From: Pyrenophora tritici-repentis
Taxonomy: Eukaryota > Ascomycota > Dothideomycetes > Pleosporales > Pleosporaceae
Reading direction: 5' to 3'
Assembly: GCF_003171515.1 (NCBI RefSeq)
Contig: NC_089392.1
Span: 2,418,001-2,482,000 of the forward strand
DNA length: 64,000 nt
Every line of letters begins with the position of its first letter. Positions within the stretch are counted from its first letter, which is position 1. Shown here one piece after another: positions 18,719 through 32,262 of this stretch. Made by a program: the position numbers and the translations under genes. Below the pieces are notes generated by a model that saw only the letters and a program-made list of their open reading frames with translations, ran no database searches and had not been told where the DNA came from.

Positions 18719-21700
18719 CTTTTCTCCCAGACACAATGTTTCCCTTCTAAAATCTAAAATAATAGTGTTGACACGGCAAAGGTGTCGAATACTAGCAGTC
18801 GTTGCAACGAACAAAGTGTATAGTATTTGATTAGTAGTGAGCAAGAGCTGGATGGAGAGATCTCCATATGTACGGTTGCGAGCTAAGCGGGAAGCTTGGT
18901 CTAACTAGTGGTCCAAGCTTCCGGCCCGGAAAAACTCGCCGGGCTGGCTGTACGCGCATGTTCCGACAAATAGACTTCTAAGTAATGTCTCTGCCTCTAG
19001 TGTTGTGGTGAATGGGAAGCTGAGACTGGAAGTGTTCTTTTTTCTACTCTTCTTTTTCAAATTATCCCCGTAAGCGGCAGCGTATCGATGCTTGAAATCT
19101 ACTTTGTCTACTTGTCCCAAACAGCAAATATTCAAAATTAACTGGGTGAAAAACCATACCTCCGTTCTCACGATAGAAAAAGAACTACGAAAGAGTACTA
19201 TGTGCACTGCTGCCTTCTTCCTACCTACTGTGGTGTAGTAGCTTGTCACGTGTTCGGCGTTAGGTAATCGGCGCTAGGGTTGAGTATTTTAGGGCAACTC
19301 CGCGAGGAGAAGCTCGACATCATCGGATCATCTTATCGTACACCATTCTTAATACTACCGTTTGTTACTCGGATACCTTCTTGTTCTCTACTCTCTACCG
19401 ATTGCGGGTCGGCAGCCTCTCTTCTGACTATTGAGGCTATCCCTCTACCACACTACGTTCTATGAAATCTCGGCGATACAAACTTTATTTCCTATCTCTC
19501 CTCTCAATGGCAAGATCTTAATAATGTAAAGCCTAATAACGTATGTTCCCCTTTCTATATACAACGAAAACAAGCTACTACGAGCTATCTTTCCTCGCCC
19601 TCTTTTGCTTGTATACTAAGATACTTAAATTGAAATAAAACTGTATGTGCTTATGCTCCCTTTCTATCCTTTTTCCAAAATCGCGGAACGCTCTACCATA
19701 TGTGCCCCCTTTGTTCCGTTTGTGTCAACTGCAGTTACTCCATGCGCCATCACCTTTTACACTTTGTAAAGAGAAGATCGCTAGGACATTTGCCAACGCG
19801 CCCGGCTTTCTTACAAATTCATGTGTCTCTCTGTCTGCTGCTGTCCATGTAAACAGCTTTGAGGAGTAGTCCGCCTTCTCTTCTTCCTCACCACGTTCTG
19901 AAAGTAATTACTAGAAATTCCAAAATCTCCACGAAATGGGTGTATGTTTTGCCGCGCGCATTACCTGAAATCTAACACAATAAAACTCCTACTGATGTCT
20001 TGCATGCCCGCTCTTTATACATAAATAACGCTGCCGAGGGATCTGCTTTCTCCATCTTCTTTCAAAAAGCTAAGATTCTCACAAAAACTAAAAATGCAAC
20101 GATTCCAAAGCCATGGACCGCTTCCGAGTTTTCTTGAATATGTTGTTCTTATACCCCATGCGGGTTCTCTGGATCCCTTCTCTCTCAACGCACAAAAAGT
20201 TGAACAAAAATCCGTTCATGCTTTGAAAGCCCAGAAATATCAAAATGCGGATACGAGAAGGCACATGTGTCTGTGACTATCCTCTCCAAAAAAAATCGAA
20301 TCAACCCTTGTCAATGATCAAGTGGAATTCTTTCTCCCCTATCTACTTGAGATCAGCAAGATGGACCGCAAATGTTGACTGCCCTGTGCCTCTGTCTGCA
20401 CAAAAGCCTCGACGCGAGACTCACTCTCTCACGTTCTTCCTTAATCTTCAGAATATGCAATAAAACCACTCAATGAAACGATGAATGTTTTGCGTCTTAT
20501 TCTTTTTTTCAAAGGAACAAGCCCACAGTTTCTATGTCGGCTTCTCTGCGCCTTCTCAAACATAAGCAATCGTTGACACTACATCTTCTAATCTAAAAAT
20601 CGAATATGCAAAAAATGACACTCAAAAATCTGTCGTTGTTGCTGGTATGGCTAAAAAGACTCAACACCATGTTAGATGTGGGCTGCTCTGTTTCCCTTTT
20701 TCTGCAAAGCATCTACATTGGATTCTAATTTCCCACATTCTTGAAATGCAATAAAATGGAGTTGAATGTTTCTGTTTTCTGTTTTCTTCCAAAAATCTCT
20801 GTCAGCAGATCATATGTGAGCTGCGTCGTCCCTTTTTTGAAAAGTACTACAGAGGCCACACAAAGGCCTTTCTTGATTACTTGATAATTTGTAAAAACCC
20901 CAATATTAGAAGCATGATTAGATGCTTACCATGTGTTAGTGTTCTGTCTTCCAAAAATTATATCACTACCAACTATGTGCACTTTTCTTACCCCACATTC
21001 ACATACTGTATATTCAAAATTCGTTCTGTGAAGTTTCATGTGCGCTAGCTCTTATAGCTCCGCTTCTCGGACTCCGCAAATTTCAAGACTCCGATGAGAC
21101 GTCTGTTCTATTTACTTCTCCACGCTCTCTATAAATCGCAGCTACCCTGTACCTGCCTCTTAAGCTCTTTCCATGTCGCTAAAACCGGAATCACCGAAAC
21201 TTGAAGATGATGAAAGTATGTTCTGTTGACCTTTCGAAAAGAACAGCTGTCAGATCTGCCGCATGTGTGCGGGCCTACAAACCAATTTCCTTATATTTCC
21301 TCTCTCTCCCCACAGAAAACAAAGCATCTGGCTCCAGTTGTTCCGCTGCTCGTGCAGTATAAACCTTGGAGCAGAAGTGGTTATGAGTGTGTTGTCTCGT
21401 TTCCCGGGCTCTAAATGAACAGCCATTCATCTTACACTTTGTGCGTGTCACGTAGAATCAAACATAAAAACAGTGTATGGCATGTTCATGTTACTGGTTT
21501 TCCCCACATATCAATTTCCACACTCCCGGGGGGTTTCCGGAAAGAATGTGTATTTTCTAACTATCAAAAATGTGATATTGGGCTGGCGCATCAAAACTCC
21601 TGGAAGGACTGCATGTCTGAGACTCTGCTATCAGGCCTGTGTGGGACATCCCTTCAAAACCTGAAATATGTGCGGACCCGCGCTGAGTGCGGCTGCTTGC

Positions 21701-21790
21701 TTGAGATGTCTTCCTGGGCTACTGTCACATCTTTATCTTTTCTGCCCAGCCCAACCATCTTAGCATGCTGAGGGTCCAGAACCTATCCCC
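18717..21790. other. Gene-free, pyrimidine-rich interval
   Basis: I find no reading frame with family features or an intron-joined gene. An imperfect hairpin (GGAAGCTTGG / CCAAGCTTCC) lies near 18889-18920. Between about 19650 and 21250, short motifs recur irregularly: C/T runs followed by TTCCAAAAAT-like words, and ATGCAATAAAA followed by GAATGTTT (20455 and 20747). This may be an old degenerate repeat array. It could instead be a decayed transposon. Confidence 0.4.
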
Positions 21791-24700
21791 TAAAGAGCCC
21801 TCTACCCGTTGGTCGGATCGCGAGGGTTCCGCTCCGGATAGTTCCCATAGTCTCGCCTTCTGCGCCTAGAGGTTGTCGATTATTTCTTGACTGTAACGCA
21901 ATCTACAGAACCTATACTTAACAGAGTCGCACATCCGCAATATAGCCAGTTCGAGATGCATCCAGGGGTGTTCCATGTGTCCAGTTTTCTGGACAGACCT
22001 ACGCTTGAACTAGACCCCCTCTACGACCGAGGCTCGCACATGCTCACGTAACATCTGCACGAATATGTTCCCCGCAACAGTTTCTTGTGGTCTGGGCGGT
22101 TCCGCTCTGCATACGCTTTCAGACGGTGGTTGGATGACAGCCTAGCTTCGAAGGTTGGAAAGCTATGCCGTATGAAGCCATGTCTCCGCTGCGTGGACTA
22201 CTCAAAACACGGTGACCGAGGTTCCATGTGTGCTATCTTCTTGGGATTGTACGAGTTGCTCTCTAAGAGTTTCATCTTCATACATGACGATCTTCACTAT
22301 CTTTCATGATATCTCTGATACTTGGACTGTTTGACTGTGCGCTAGTGGTTGATAGGCCATTGGTGGCTTCTGCTCAGTCGAAGCGTCCTCCATGTGCCTA
22401 ATCTACAGGATACTCACGTCATTATGTCGTCCTGTGTAGTCTGAGTCAAACAACTTTCCACACGCGTCTCCCTAACGCATCAAAACCGTATAGTGCGCTT
22501 TGCTGAGAGGCGCGAACTGAGAGGATTGACATCACCATCGACATGCATGCTTGCCAAGCTGATCTACTATCTGACAGTGCAGAGGAAGTCGCTCGTGTTT
22601 GTTCCCGGCTCAATGTGCTGCATAGTCGCTCTTGCCATCTTTTTGAACTCTGCGCCTCTTGCTACCACACTTTCCATTCTACCATCCACTCCCACGCCCT
22701 GCCCCACCACACCCATCCACATGACCACGCTTCGACTCACAATTGCATACTCTACTGCACCACCATTATCTGGAAGTCTCATGCAGAATACTCCTAGATT
22801 TCATGTATTGGCCGGCAGTCGCCCTATCATCCGCATTCGCGGCTGCAGTCTTCCGGGTGCTTGGTATGTTCGAATCGGTCAAGGTGGACAATCCTGCCTG
22901 CTTTTACCCTCCCCAACAGACATATGAGGTTGTATCCGCCACCATCCGCTCCTTAAGATGTCCAAAAGAAGCAGAGTGAGTTGAGAGGATCTGCGCTGTT
23001 GCGAGACAACCGCGGTACTGGAGCAGCCGCAAAGCACTCTAGACCCACGGCAGGCTACCGAGACTCCAGGATTGAGCTATGCACGCACGCTGCCTCGAAG
23101 TGAATGCGCGCCGGCTGCGACCAATATGCCCGACAATTCATGCACCAGACGTCATGGGTGTGGATGCACCAACATCGCAAGGGAGCGCTGCTTTCGACGA
23201 GTGCAAGATGGCGCTAGGGTCGCAGCCAGGGCGAAAAGAGCAGGAGACAGAAGAACTCGGACGACTATACCGAGATCTCTTGGTACCGCGTTGCCGACGG
23301 TGAAATGTCATCGTCAAACTTGCCGACAAACATGCCTCAACAGCCTTGCCCACCAGGCCGAAGCGCCCGCGCCATTGGAGCGCATCCGTAGATGGTAAGT
23401 TCTCCTGATCTGATGGCCAGATGCATCAATAGTAAGGTGGTTAGTGGTAGCACACGAGCGGGCAAGGAGGGCGGGTGGCTCCGTGAGCGACCGGGCGAAG
23501 CGTGTGGAGAAGTGGAGTTGAGGGCGAAGATCAAGGTCGAAGAGGTCTGGCGCCCGAGGCGGTGGAGCCTGCTGATAAGACGTAATCTTTGCGACCAAAA
23601 AGTGTGGCAGCCGCGGCATGTACGTGGGAGTATTGTCTAACAACTACACCACACCATGGTGTGGTAGGAGCTGTATGGGTAAACTTCGGCAGCTGGGCGC
23701 AGTGCACTTAGTCAGCATGTGACTCTGCGGGCTGCAACTGTGTGCATTGTCCCCTCTCGTGCGTGTGTGAGCCACCAACGTCGCACGAGGGCTGAGGATG
23801 AAGCCACACCACAGTCGACACGGGATATGTAATTACAGGCACAGGACGCCTCTCTGGTCTCAGGCTTCCAGGCACCAAACGGCGTTCCGTGAATCAGAGT
23901 GGGGCGGACCAAGATCTGCTACGCAACGCGGGGCTCCCACCAACCCGTAGCTTGGTCTCGGCCGCTGTCATCAGCCACCACGACGGGTTTTCTGGCCAGT
24001 GCTGGTTTCCAATCCTCAACCATTGCTTCGTAAAAGAAGTATTTGTGCATACGGCTAACCTGGCGCGGCCCATGACTAACGACATCGAGTCCTGACTACG
24101 GGTGCTACAAACGTCAACGTCTCGCTACCCCATGTGCCCCGCCCGCGCTACATGCACTACTCGCAAAGTCTTGTTGACAGCTTATGCCCAAGATAGTAGT
24201 ACAGCCGTGCAACACCTGATGTCGACTTCTGCTTGTTGAGCTGAGGCTGTGGAAGCCAAACCGAGCTGAGTAGCCGGCATGAGCGACACCAGGCCGGACA
24301 CGGGATGGAAGCATTGGGACGCCTTCTTATATCCCGCACGTGTGCCGTCTAGCTCCAGCCCCTGGCTGCATCGTGCATCCAGACTCCCCAGTCTATACGA
24401 AACCCAGCCCTTAGCAGATGCCGCTATAGCGTAATTCTCAAAGTCTTGGTGACGCCTGTCCAGTCTTATCTCTCAGACTAGTCGTCTACGCTTAGCCAGG
24501 CAGGTAAAATCTCGCGAGTCAGTCGACCTTCCTCTTTGCGAAGCTGCATCTTCGCGCACAATCAGGCATATTACAAAGTGCCGAATAATTCAATACTCGC
24601 AATTGGCTCCCAGTTGCTGTGGCGCCTGTAGTTTCTCGCTGCTCGTCGCCGACCTTGGACGTTTCGCCAACCGGTGTGATCGACATCGCGATACTGATAT

Positions 24701-25336
24701 TGCTCGGACGTCTAGAAGAAAAGGGTAAGAGCGCTTTGGCCTTGCAACGGTCTTGCGGCCACGTGTGGTATCCACGCAAACACCAAGCAGATCAATTTGA
24801 TTATCGCAGTATGCAGTGCACCCTCCAAGAGAAGAGTAGGGTACCATGAATGTAAACTCTTGGGACGAACGGCGCATTCCGTTTTGATGTAGCGTTGGAT
24901 TTCCTCAGGCCATCATGGCAAATGTCCCCTATTCAACGGCATTTCTCCATCAATCGCAGACTGGTGTTTCGTTGCGACAGGACGTGCAACGGACGCCGTC
25001 ATAATTACATGGAAGCCATAAAATCCGGGTAAGGCGTGAGGGTCGGGGGAACGGTCCCAAGGAGTATGCCCAGCTAGAATCCATCTCGGGAAGTTGTATC
25101 GTTTAGAGCAGGTGGCGGTCGAGGCACCACTCACACTATGCAAGGGACATGCGCCGTTCACCTCAGGTCAGTTTCAAGTCCTTCCTAACGATTGAGCCTA
25201 CCGAGTGCAGGGTAAATGGTCAACATGCTGGCTATAACACACGCGGGTCGTCCCGTGCAGTCTCACTCGTGGTTCTGGCTTCCCCGAGGATTGCTTTTGT
25301 TGTTGTTGCGACTCCCATTGTGCTGGTCCACACAAC
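21791..25336. other. Interval without a supportable gene
   Basis: Only short frames (up to about 144 codons at 22493-22927) occur, with no recognised domain and no credible intron chain. The last few hundred bases are presumably the promoter of the 7TM gene starting at 25337. Confidence 0.4.
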
Positions 25337-26917
25337 ATGACTTCAAGATTTCCAACCGCTGCGGAATTTGCAGCATTCCCACCCCCAAATTATGTGGACC
25401 CGGTAACCAAGTTCCCATTGGCATTGGCCATTGTGATCCCGATGACCGTCATCGTCATTGCCTTCATATCGTGTCGATTCTTTTGCCGGACAGTTCTCAT
25501 ACGCACACTAGGATGGGATGACTGGTCAATGTTGATGGCTGCTGTAAGTGACGCTGAAACACGTTTGGAGAGGCGAGAGCAGAGGACTGATTCGTGCAGG
25601 TGATGTGTGTGGCGAACAATATCATGCTCATCATATCGATGCTTCCAGCCTACCAGATGGGTTACCATCTCTGTACGACATCCGCATCCACAATTTGGCG
25701 CATCGCTAATGGGAGACAGGGGATATCCACCCACTGAAGCTCTTCGGTTCGATGAAAGCTGCCCAGGTACGTTTTGCGCAACGCAACAGGGGGACGAGGC
25801 TGACAACAGTGTAGATGGGCATGGCTACACAAGTGCTTTTCACACTCATCACCACTTTCATGAAAGTGGCTATTCTCCTCACATATATCCGTAAGCGCCA
25901 CTGAAACGACCGGCATCTGGATCGGTTGGCTTACACACCGTAGGCATCTTCCCCGGGAAGCTGGACAGATGGTTTTGTCGCTTGATGATCGGATACACGG
26001 TATCACTGAACATTGCATGCTTCTTTGTCATCTTGTTCCAGTGCTCGTAAGACTCCTTTTGCGCCTTGTTCTCTGCGCATCGTGCTAACGACAAATGTAG
26101 GCCGGCGAGCACGTACTGGGAAGTTTTCAAGTACTTCCACACTGCCAAGTGTCTCAACATCAAGGCCATCTACTACTTCCACGGATCACAAAACACGCTT
26201 AGCGACTTTCTTATCTTCTTGTGGCCCGCAAAAAACCTCCTCAGCGTACAAGTCTCGTTGCGCCAACGTCTGACGCTGACAAGCATGTTTTCACTCGGTG
26301 TCATGTAAGTTGCTTCCAATCCACGCACGCCGACACAAGCTAATCCCGATAAAGTGTATGTATCGCTGGCGTCGTACGCATGTATTACACACATCTTTAC
26401 TTGGTATCCTTTGATGCCTACTGTACGTCCACTCACTTCGCACCAACTCCGTCACAACCAACTAACTTCTCGCAAAGGGTACGGAGCCTCAACCTTCATC
26501 ATCATGTCCGTCGAAAGCGGCGTCGGCGTCGCCTGCGGCTGTCTCCCCGGCTGCAAACCTCTCATGAACAAACTCATGCCCCGCGTCTTCGGCAACACAT
26601 CACAAGCCTCGCGACGACGCCCATCCGGTCCCTTTGGCGCACCAAAAGCCATGCCATCCACCTCCTCGGCGGGAATGTCAACACAGGGATCATACCGCAT
26701 GCAGCCTATCCGGCCGGCGGGCGCCGCACTATCTCCCGAGAAACGCGGCAGAGACATAGATGTGGAGAAACAGTTGCCTACCACACCGTTGCCGTCGCAT
26801 CAGAGCATACGGCCACCGAGTCGGTTAGCGTTTCCAGCGCGGAGAGAGGCGTATAGGGAATTGGCGGGGAATCGAAGTGATTCCAGTATAGAGATTTTCC
26901 TTTTGCATCGTGAATGA
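25337..26917 (+). CDS. Fungal rhodopsin-domain (7TM) integral membrane protein
   Basis: I resolve eight exons: 25337-25543, 25600-25672, 25720-25766, 25815-25890, 25944-26046, 26101-26304, 26355-26422 and 26478-26917. Joined, they give 405 aa in a continuous frame. All seven introns have GT..AG ends and are 47-57 bp. Family marks of the fungal rhodopsin/SAT4-like superfamily are seen: RTLGWDDWSM after TM1, HPLKLFGSMKAAQ before TM3, YWEVF after the Cys in TM4-5, and SVESGVGVACGCLPGCKPL at TM7. The tail is Ser/Pro-rich and cytosolic. The protein sits in a membrane. Ligand and role are unknown for most members, and some relatives are PTH11-like receptors. Confidence 0.85.
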
Positions 26918-27890
26918 TGGAGGGGAAGGCTTCGCTCGATGTATACAGTATTGAAGCGAGAATTTTCAACTTTCATCATGTGACTTTGTGCGGTGGCGTT
27001 GTTGGTGAGGCTGAAGGTGTGGCCATTCGTGATACCCTGCATCAGCCACTATAGACGAAGTGCATACCGCTCCTGAGTTGCTCATCCTAGTAGTCTTTAT
27101 TGTGCTTGTTTTGGTGACTTTGTTGAGACTGACATTTGGTGGTACGGCCCGGTTGTCTGGTGGAAACGCGATGAGAGGTGTACAGCAGTGTGTGTAACGG
27201 TGCGATGTGGGTAATGTGGAGTGAGGGTATCGTGTGGCGTGAAACTCAGGTTATAGAGAATAGGACCAGTCCAAAGAATGCTTTGTCGTCATATGTTGGT
27301 GGGCTGATCGAGCTCTTGCGCTGGATAGATCTAGCAGTTTTTGTCGGCTCATCATCTTCGGCCACGTGAATGGAAAGTCGAAGGTGAGGCGAATGTTAGT
27401 CAGTGTTGATGCGTCAGTGTCGACCAGCTAGGAACATTGTAGCGAGAATTGAAGTTAGTTGAATGTCACTGCGTAAGCGCTAGTGTGTCTTTGCGCTGCG
27501 ACAGCTTCTTCAAAGTGAGAAGGGCTGGGGACGATTGAGATACGGGCCAGTACCCTTGTGAAGAGGTGTGAAGATTGTGATTGATTGATACATTAAAGAA
27601 AAGCCCTGTCCCATACCCACGCGTAAATCCTTGCCGTGAGTCACAGCCTCCCAATAACCCATCTGAGCATGAGCCCATGCCAGTATACCAACAAAACGAA
27701 AACAAATAAGATCTATTATGCCGCGCAAATCGAAAACGAAATGCTAGACGCTATGCCGCAGGAAAGTCTATGTCTATCCAAGGCTCCGAACAAAGGTCGG
27801 TAAAGACAGACAATCGTCGCGCCCGACGGCGAATCGACGAAGGATGAAAAGATGTCGGGGTATCGTAGAAGGAGGTCATGATGTACGTGT
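26918..27890. other. Intergenic interval
   Basis: No gene is supported here. It lies between the convergent 3' ends of the 7TM gene (+) and the small mitochondrial protein gene (-). Confidence 0.5.
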
Positions 27891-28215
27891 TTAGACGATG
27901 AGGAGCTTCTCAACGTACTCGCCAGAGGCACGTTCGCTCATACGGTTCCAGGCGGTGTAGGCAAGGACACCGGAAACGGCCCACATGACGGGGACAGCGA
28001 CTTCAGCACCACCTTATAAAGCGTGTTAGCAATTAGGCGCCGGAAATTTTCTTGTGGTTATACATACTGGGTCGCTCGGCCTGAGCGGCCATCTCCATGA
28101 CGCGGGCAGCACTGCTCGCTGAGCTAGAGGAGTTGTAGCGGAAGGTAGCGGGCGCAACGCGCTTGCCGGCAAAGGCAGCGGTGATGGGGACACGGGAGGC
28201 GATACGGGCGAACAT
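27891..28215 (-). CDS. Small mitochondrial membrane protein, unknown family
   Basis: There are two exons on the minus strand, 28068-28215 and 27891-28012. They are separated by a 55-bp intron (GTATGT..AAG) and join in frame to 89 aa. The N-terminus (MFARIASRVPITAAFAGKR) is basic, rich in Ala/Ser and without acidic residues, a typical mitochondrial presequence. One hydrophobic segment (AVPVMWAVSGVLAYTAW) near residues 55-72 would span the inner membrane. Size and shape fit a supernumerary respiratory-chain or ATP-synthase subunit, but I do not recognise the exact protein. Confidence 0.7.
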
Positions 28216-29372
28216 GGTGATAGAGGTTTGGGTTTGAAGGTGTGTTGTTGTTTGTTGAAGTTTTGAAGAGGCGAAGAGAGAGTTTTGATCTAGCGGTGGC
28301 GTGAAGGCGGCGTGACAGTGACAAGTGACACGTATGGCAAACGACTGTTGTGTATTACGCAGGTGCGATTGAAAGAGAGTCGTGGAGGAGTAATGTGAAT
28401 TGTTTGAGAGTGAATGCGGGGAAAGAGTAGTAGGACACAGACAGTGTTTATATAAAGAATGTGGACCCCCGAGGAAATGTGTTTGTTGTGGGTCCCTCGC
28501 TCTAGCCTCGAGTCCTGAAGGCTAGAAACAAAAAAAGGAGGCAAATAACGCGAAGCGAGGCGCCAGCGAAAAGATTTCAGGGCGTGCGGTGATCTGTGCA
28601 GGGGTAAGCTTGACCCTGACTGCTTGGCGGGCCGGGGATAGTGGGTCAAGGGATTGGAGATGGAAATCTAGAGTCTGGGGAAGCATCGGCTCCAGGACGA
28701 CCATTTTAGGTTGGTTTTTCACGAAAAAGCAAGCAAAAAGGATTAAGCGAAATGATTATGACAGCGCATGTTGCGACGTTGCAATCGGCGCTCTGGAGGC
28801 TCTCCGGAGTTTCCCCGGCTTTTGCATCTCAACCCAATTCCCGCGCATTGCCGACCCTCTAGCGTAATATACCGACAATTAAATTTGTCTTCGCCACCTC
28901 TAGTCTCAACACCGCCTCAACACAACACTACGGCAGGTTGGCGCATACGACAGTACATCACAAGGGTTGCTGTGATAGCAGTTCGGGCCACGAAACCTTG
29001 TGAAAGGAACAAGCCTACCATTAAGAAGGGGGGTAAGTATATCAGAAAACCGGGCTCTGATTACTTGAATAAATTATTATCATCAAGTTTACCAAGAAAG
29101 TAACTTCAGAGGACTATCTCTACCTCTGCCGAGTTCCGTTGTGCGTACCTGCATGTGAATCTGTGATAGTATCGTGTATTGCCGCTTTTATCAGACGGAA
29201 AGCGAAACGTCGCGAACACCCGTATCCTTGTCGATCCCTGCCATCGCGACTATCATACATAGTCCGCTTACGATGACCGTTGGTATGCTCACCAAGTTTA
29301 TCAAAAAGCTCTATTGAGCGTTTCCTTTTCCACTCAACTCCTCTTGAAGCCGACAGACGGTACGCCGATGTC
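28216..29372. other. Intergenic interval
   Basis: No supported gene. It separates the divergent mitochondrial protein gene (-) and the DUF6604 gene (+), so it should hold both promoters. Confidence 0.5.
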
Positions 29373-31648
29373 ATGGCGCCCTTGACATCTGTTGTTGACG
29401 ATGACCGCCTTCCGCCTTCTCTTTTCCAGATCTATCGCGCTTACAAGCAAAGCACGGCTGTGGTATTGGACTGGCTCCAACCCCAAACAGATGGTTGCCT
29501 TGGATCAGTCGACGATGCTGCGCACCCGAAGGTGTCTATACATGGCATCCTTGTCGCAGCGCAAAAGGCAGCGGCATCTGCCAGACGTCCACCAGCCCCA
29601 GTCCATGACGCCTCCAAGGTCGCTCTCGTACACCGCAAAAAGCTGACAGAGTACTACGAAGGCCTTCCGACCAAGTCTGAAGAATCCAAAGAATCCACAG
29701 AGCGCCACAAAGCTTTCAACAACACGTTGGCTGATGCTTATGCGCTTTTGTTCCCAAAGCGGCAGCAAAGTGCAAAATGTCCGAAGAAGACAAAGTCCAC
29801 GGAGAAAATCCAGCCAACCACGACTCCGTTATCGTCTAACTCGTTTGAATTACTGAGCCATTTCATCGAACACGAACCGGACTACGGCGCCTCCGTCTCC
29901 CACTTCTGGGCGAACATACGTGCCAAGGCCCCAAAGAAGCGATCGTCTGTTTCCGAGGACCCTATCGACACTACAATCGCCACAGAAGCATATGTGTTGG
30001 AGCTGAAGCGACTCTCACCAAGTCTCGAGAGCTATGGACAGCTGTTGCGCGCGGTGAAGTACCTATGGCTGTTGGTGGTTTCTCGATCAACTGGATGTAT
30101 GAGTGGCTTCGGGAAATGGTGCGGGCTAATGAAGTAGGCACAAAAGAACCAACGCTTCTACCAGGAGTTTACATACCACGGAAACATGGAGTTGAATACG
30201 GCCGGTATGGTTGCGATGAGAGGTTGAATGACTTCATCGAAGACTGGGGGTTTCTCGCGGGATACCATGAGATATCAAAATTTCGCAAAACGTTGAGGAA
30301 AGACGGTTTCATTATAGCTAAACCAGAGAGAGAGAGGCTTGAAGACTACTTCGAAACTACACCGCCGGCTACCGAATCCAAACCGAAGACCCATTGTTCA
30401 CCAGCTCTTCCGACAGGTCTACCAAGCTCTTTCGAATTTACATTCACTCTTTCGAAGGATCATCAAGTGCCAGACATTCCAGACGTTCATCATCAGAAAA
30501 AGCCAGAGACCGACCCGCAATCTTCATACATTTATGATAACTTGCTAGCCCAGTCCATTCTTTGCAGTGTGTATCGGGTGGTTGAGCAGGCCGCAATTAC
30601 CTTCAAGACGGATCCTCTCACTGTCAAAAGCTTTCTCATCTCACGTGCGATGAATGGCATTGGCAATCTCATTAAACAGATGTCCGGTTTTCGCGACGGA
30701 ACGGAATTCAGCCTTCACAACCAATCTCCCTGGATAAACGGCGGCCATATGGCGTCCATACTAGGTCGCGGCACTTTCGTAGGAATTGAACTACTTAACG
30801 ACAGAGGCCACTTTGCTCTAGTTTTACATGTTTACAATATGCTGAAGCAGACCGCCTTAATGCGCCAAAAACTCCCGATATTGGAGGAATTAGAAACACA
30901 CTTTGGATCTGCAGTGTTTACGAGCCTGACCAACAGGCCACGGAAGGATTACCTTGCTACTTATGACCGCTACCGAGGCTACAAACTCAAACGTCGTAGA
31001 ACAATATTCGATGACACGGATTATCTCCATCGGGAACCTCCCAAAATGTACAAGGAGCTTCCATTTTCTCGAGATGGGCGTATCAAAGCCGCGAATCTAT
31101 CGACCTTTGCCTTAGAAGGTGCCATGAACAAATACAGGATTAACCTATTGCTGGGCAAACTCGCCGATGAGGACCAAGGTCCCAAGTTCAAACACTATGA
31201 CTTTGATCATCCAAGCCGCTGCAGAGCTTTCTTTGCAGACCACTCGCTTACGGACCTCACTGAACGAGCAAAAGACTGCATAATGAGGGAGTTCCAGGGA
31301 CCACTGCCGCTAGCGAAAATCAACTACTTCGCAGTTATGACACTCTGTATGGAAATATGGGAGCAGGTTTGCAGGCGAGCTACACTGGCGGGCCATAGCG
31401 ACACGCCTAAACAAACAGAATTCGACTTTCTCTGGAACAAGATGCCAAAACGGGTCGAAGACGCCGAGGCCATGTGTGGCATGTGGATTGGAATCTCTGC
31501 TCTTAATGTGGCTGAATATGGCAAGGATAATAGAAATCGCGCCAGACCTCTTGATAGCTATTCCCTGCCAATCATGGTCCGGGATGCCATGGTCGAAGTA
31601 TGCGAAGGAAAGGAGTTGAGCGACTTTCTGTGGAAGTCGGATTGTTAA
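29373..31648 (+). pseudogene. DUF6604-domain gene A, one apparent frameshift
   Basis: The frame opens at MAPLTSVVDDDRLPPSLF with the DUF6604 start pattern (LPxSLFxxYxxYK, then a WL motif). VHDASKVALVHRKKLTEYYE and RHKAFNNTLADAYALLFP follow. At about 30014-30017 the homologous reading moves to another frame (TKSRELWTAVARGEVP) and then stays open for over 500 codons to TAA at 31648. The switch needs one base and shows no GT..AG intron. It is therefore a single-base deletion or a sequence error in a gene of about 758 codons. The paralogue at 40689 aligns across the break. The family is fungal and its function is unknown. Confidence 0.75.
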
Positions 31649-32262
31649 TATATGTTGTATTTGTAGCACCTCTGGAGGGCAACGAGAGAGTGAAAATGTC
31701 ATTCCTCCAGGTAACTCTGCGGTTTGGTTTTTTTGGTGAGATGGGAAGAGCTGGATATCCTTTCGTTGGAGGAGGCAAGTTGTCGTTTTTCTCTTAACTA
31801 GGAAATTTAATTACTTTTCCGATCCTTCTACCATAATTATTTTATCATCTATCAGCACGGTAGTCTCACGTGAACGCCTCCGATCTCCCTGTAGTACTTC
31901 AGCAGTGTCTGTGATACATCGCCAGGCATCATCCATCATTTCGACGACGGCCTTTTAGTAAGCGACTACCTCTACCTTTTTGCTGCGAACAATCCTCGCT
32001 CGCCACCTCCCAAGACTCAAATATATCCGCCTTGTAGTGATATAAGCAGCGTATCGTTCCACAACTCTATCAGCGCACACCGCACAAATCACGTGTATCC
32101 CCCATTACCATCAAATCGCGTTAGCCTGCGCTTACGTCACACGCCTTATCCGATATTCAGACAGCACATGCTCAGCCTCGCATCAAGCAAGTCAACACAA
32201 AACTCCATTTCCCCAAAGAAAAAGTAATCCACAACCTCCCCAAAAAGAAACATAGTCCCAAG
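31649..32262. other. Intergenic interval
   Basis: No gene seen. It contains the promoter side of the GFA/CENP-V gene. Confidence 0.5.

Noticed and set aside
22493..22927. 144-codon plus frame as a gene
   Set aside because: No domain, no intron-joined extension, overlapping frames of similar length and low-complexity composition.
30010..30070. Intron explaining the frame change in DUF6604 gene A
   Set aside because: Homologous coding continues on both sides with only one base out of step, and no GT..AG pair fits.
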